A stretch of DNA of 5,262 bases from Bacillota bacterium (GTDB taxonomy: Bacteria > Bacillota > Clostridia > Oscillospirales > Ruminococcaceae): contig JAEXZK010000137.1 of assembly GCA_023451415.1 (NCBI GenBank), positions 1-5,262 of the forward strand, written 5' to 3'. The notes beneath the pieces are model-generated. The model was not told the DNA's origin, ran no database searches, and saw only the letters and a program-made list of their open reading frames with translations. Positions 3,484 through 5,262 of the stretch are shown one piece after another. Position 1 is the first letter of the stretch, and every line of letters starts with the position of its first letter. The position numbers and the translations under genes were made by a program.

Positions 3484-5262
3484 GTGTTCATTATTAAAGC
3501 AGAAATCATCGCCGTAGGCAGCGCCGAGCAGTATCAGCCTTTCTTTGAGGCTTCCGCCGACTACCTGCGCACAGAATTCTATTCCATGGGCGTCCAATGC
3601 GAGGGCTTTACCGCTGCAGGCACCGATCCCGCCAAGCTCTTTGCCGCGGTGCGCCAGGCGGCCCAGCATGCGGCCGTGGTGGTGGTGCTGGAAAGCCCCG
3701 AGGGGGCGGCCGTCAGCGCCGTCACCATGGTCCTCTGCCAGGGCTTGGGCCTGAAAGCCGAGCTGAACGCCGAGGCCCTGGCCGCAGCCCGGGCCCATGC
3801 CGTCAAAACCGGGCGCAGTCTCACCGAAGAGGAGGCCAAGGCCTTTGCTGCCTTCCCCCAGGGTGCGGTGCTCCTGCCCAATCACAGCGGCCTGGTCCAG
3901 GGGTATGCCCTGCCGGCCAAAAAGCAGCTGATGCTGGTCCTCCCCTCCACCCCCAGCGAGCTGTCCATCACCTTCTCCAGCAATGTGAAAGACCTCTTCC
4001 GTCCCTACCAGGCCACGGTCCCCACCACCCCGGAGCAGAACCGGGCCCCCGGCAGCCAGACCGCCAGCCGGGTTATCCGCGCAGCACAGCTGGATGGCGA
4101 GCCCATCCCCGCCCTGCTGCGCCCCTTTGTGGAACGGCAGAACCCCCGGGTGGAGCTCCGCGGCTCCATGGGGGATTATGAGATCACAGTGGAGGCCTCC
4201 TGCCAGACCAAGGCCGCTGCCGTCTCCCTCTGTGACGAAACCGTGGAGGAGCTCCAGGGCATACTCGGCCCCTTCCTGTACAGCCTCAGCGGGGAACGGC
4301 TGGAGGAACTGGCCGTCCAGGGCCTCTCCCATCTGGGCAAGACCCTGGCTGTGGCCGAATCGGGGAGCGGCGGGCTGCTGGCCCAGCGGATCAAGGCCGT
4401 CCCCCAGGGGCCAGCCTGCCTGGGCTTTGAGGCCGTGACCCCCGACCGCCAGTCCAAAAGCGAGCAGCTTGGCATCTCCAAGCAGCTCCTGGGGGCTCAC
4501 GGAGGCTCCAGCCGCCAGGCGGCCGCCGCCATGGCCCTGGGCGCCCGCAAGCAGGGGGAGACCCAGCTTGGCCTTTCCATCACCGGCATTTTTTCTGACC
4601 AGGTGAAAAGCCGCTTCCAGCCCGGCACCATCCATGTGGCCCTCACCGACGGCCAGCAGGTCTGGGTGCGCACCCTTCATCTGAACCCCCAGGGCGACCG
4701 GGACTTCTACCGCAGCGCCGCGGTCCTCCAGGCGCTGAACATGGTGCGTCTCTACTGTGCCAGCTTCCCCCATCCCCTCCCCGGCGGCATGACTCCCGCC
4801 AAGGCCACCGGCGCCGGAAAGCAGGAAGGGCCCCTGGAGCGGTTCTCCGCCTTCTTTGCCTCCCTGGGCGGCGGCAAAAAGCCCCGCGCCGCTGCCGGCT
4901 CCAAGGAGCTGGCGCCCTCCGGAGAGCAGGGCCCCCGCCTGAACCTCTTCCAGAAGCTGAAGGCCGGCAAGCTGGACCGGAACGATAAAATCCGCCTTGG
5001 GGTGGTGGGCCTTTGCGCCGTGGTTTTCATCAGCTGCCTGGTCTACATCGGCAGCGTCTATCTGGAATCTCACAACAACGCCAAGCTCAACGACGCCCTT
5101 TCCAACCTCTTTGACCAGGAGGTGGACCCCGACGAGGTGGAGGGCTATCCTTCGGGATACCAGAGCAAGTTTGCCTCCCTTTACGCCCAGAACCCCGACG
5201 TTGCCGGGTGGATCAAGATTGAAAACACCCAGGTCAACTATGTGGTGGTCCAGACCACCGAC
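3484..5262 (+). CDS. CinA-like pseudoenzyme fused through a transmembrane helix to a class B-like sortase, 3' end cut by window edge
   Basis: One uninterrupted frame of 593 codons, still open at the window end, joins families normally encoded separately. Residues 5-175 match the MoCF-like N-domain of CinA (KAEIIAVGS at 5-13, LPSTPSELSITF at 153-164). Residues 190-270 match its middle domain (NPRVELRGSMGDYEITVEAS, 220-239). Residues 275-425 match the CinA C-terminal/PncC domain (GKTLAVAESGSGGLLAQRI at 285-303, LGLSITGI at 362-369). A Gly/Ala/Lys/Pro-rich linker (428-502), one transmembrane helix (505-527) and a sortase N-terminus (560-593, NPDVAGWIKIENTQVNYVVV) follow. Basic residues before the helix put the CinA part in the cytosol and the sortase outside. 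Signature residues of both CinA enzyme domains are altered, so a scaffold or sensor role is likelier than catalysis. The start is uncertain: GTG 3484 lacks a spaced ribosome site, and ATT at 3490 or 3493 is possible. The downstream sortase catalytic His, Cys and Arg are not visible. Confidence 0.85.
   Translation, partial: MFIIKAEIIAVGSAEQYQPFFEASADYLRTEFYSMGVQCEGFTAAGTDPAKLFAAVRQAAQHAAVVVVLESPEGAAVSAVTMVLCQGLGLKAELNAEALAAARAHAVKTGRSLTEEEAKAFAAFPQGAVLLPNHSGLVQGYALPAKKQLMLVLPSTPSELSITFSSNVKDLFRPYQATVPTTPEQNRAPGSQTASRVIRAAQLDGEPIPALLRPFVERQNPRVELRGSMGDYEITVEASCQTKAAAVSLCDETVEELQGILGPFLYSLSGERLEELAVQGLSHLGKTLAVAESGSGGLLAQRIKAVPQGPACLGFEAVTPDRQSKSEQLGISKQLLGAHGGSSRQAAAAMALGARKQGETQLGLSITGIFSDQVKSRFQPGTIHVALTDGQQVWVRTLHLNPQGDRDFYRSAAVLQALNMVRLYCASFPHPLPGGMTPAKATGAGKQEGPLERFSAFFASLGGGKKPRAAAGSKELAPSGEQGPRLNLFQKLKAGKLDRNDKIRLGVVGLCAVVFISCLVYIGSVYLESHNNAKLNDALSNLFDQEVDPDEVEGYPSGYQSKFASLYAQNPDVAGWIKIENTQVNYVVVQTTD
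3496..4008 (+). other. Domain: degenerate MoCF-like (CinA N-terminal, COG1058-type) region of the fusion protein
   Basis: Residues 5-175 follow the CinA N-domain from AEIIAVG to the SEL...F motif, but the signature TGGLGPTxDD is replaced by LESPEGAAVSA (69-79), and LPGPPSEL has become LPSTPSEL (153-160). In characterised CinA proteins this domain carries ADP-ribose pyrophosphatase activity. Loss of the Gly/Asp-rich motif argues against that activity here. Confidence 0.75.
4306..4758 (+). other. Domain: degenerate CinA C-terminal (PncC/NMN deamidase-like) region of the fusion protein
   Basis: Residues 275-425 keep the fold-defining strands (GKTLAVAES, QLGISKQLLGAHG, LGLSITGI, GTIHVALTDG), but AESCTGG has become AESGSGG (291-297). 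The ITGIAGPGGG glycine loop has become ITGIFSDQVK (366-375). The family enzyme converts nicotinamide mononucleotide to nicotinate mononucleotide. Activity is doubtful without these residues, though ligand binding could remain. Confidence 0.75.
4996..5064 (+). other. Predicted transmembrane helix of the fusion protein
   Basis: Residues 505-527 are a single uninterrupted hydrophobic segment (LGVVGLCAVVFISCLVYIG onward) preceded by the basic cluster KLKAGKLDRNDKIR and followed by polar ESHNNAK. The positive-inside rule gives an N-in, C-out orientation, the usual topology for a class B sortase anchor. Confidence 0.85.
5161..5262 (+). other. Domain: N-terminal end of a class B-like sortase, cut by window edge
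   Basis: Residues 560-593 (YQSKFASLYAQNPDVAGWI, then KIENTQVNYVVVQTTD) match the first helix and strand of SrtB-type sortases, whose consensus here is roughly L..iNpDvvGWIkI.gT.InYPVvQ. The usual Pro in YPVVQ is Val here. The catalytic residues of a sortase lie some 70-150 residues further on, outside the window. Confidence 0.8.

Noticed and set aside
4760..5000. Fusion as a product of a missed stop or frameshift
   Set aside because: All codons across the linker were read and the frame is clean, with consistent third-position bias on both sides. Nothing in the sequence suggests an error, although read data would be needed to exclude it.
3382..5073. Long minus-strand open frame opposite the fusion gene
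   Set aside because: It is low-complexity Gly/Ala/Leu sequence without recognisable domains. The opposite strand gives clear CinA and sortase matches.
1..5262. CRISPR arrays, insertion sequences, attachment sites, tRNA or rRNA genes
   Set aside because: No regularly spaced repeats, transposase motifs, long terminal inverted repeats or cloverleaf-like segments were seen.

Overview
The window looks like a piece of chromosome from a GC-rich Gram-positive (Firmicutes/Clostridia) bacterium. The reading frames are strongly biased to G/C at third codon positions, Shine-Dalgarno sites are of the AAGGAG type, a lipoprotein binding protein is present, and the last gene carries a class B-like sortase, a Gram-positive hallmark. 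A gut Oscillospiraceae-type genome would fit, but that placement is inference from style, not from a database match.

Layout. Positions 1-644 (minus strand) hold the 5' part of an OppA/DppE-type oligopeptide-binding lipoprotein that runs off the left edge. Positions 645-979 form an AT-richer divergent control region with a good sigma-70 type promoter (863-891), a dyad over its -35 box, a leader hairpin and a palindrome on the lipoprotein side. Three plus-strand genes follow, with 87 and 86 nt gaps and no visible terminator between them: a NifS/IscS-fold cysteine desulfurase starting at TTG (980-2116), thiI (2204-3397), and a long open frame (3484 to the right edge) that is still open after 593 codons.

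How they fit together. The desulfurase and the rhodanese-less ThiI resemble the NifZ-ThiI pair of Bacillus subtilis, in which the desulfurase passes persulfide sulfur directly to ThiI to make 4-thiouridine at tRNA position 8.

The third gene is the notable one. In a single uninterrupted frame it joins a full-length but motif-degenerate CinA-like protein (MoCF-like domain, middle domain, CinA C-terminal/PncC-like domain) to a basic linker, one transmembrane helix and the beginning of a class B-like sortase. The predicted product is a membrane protein with about 500 residues of CinA-like pseudoenzyme in the cytoplasm and a sortase outside. I know of no described system with this architecture. 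The sortase active site lies beyond the window.
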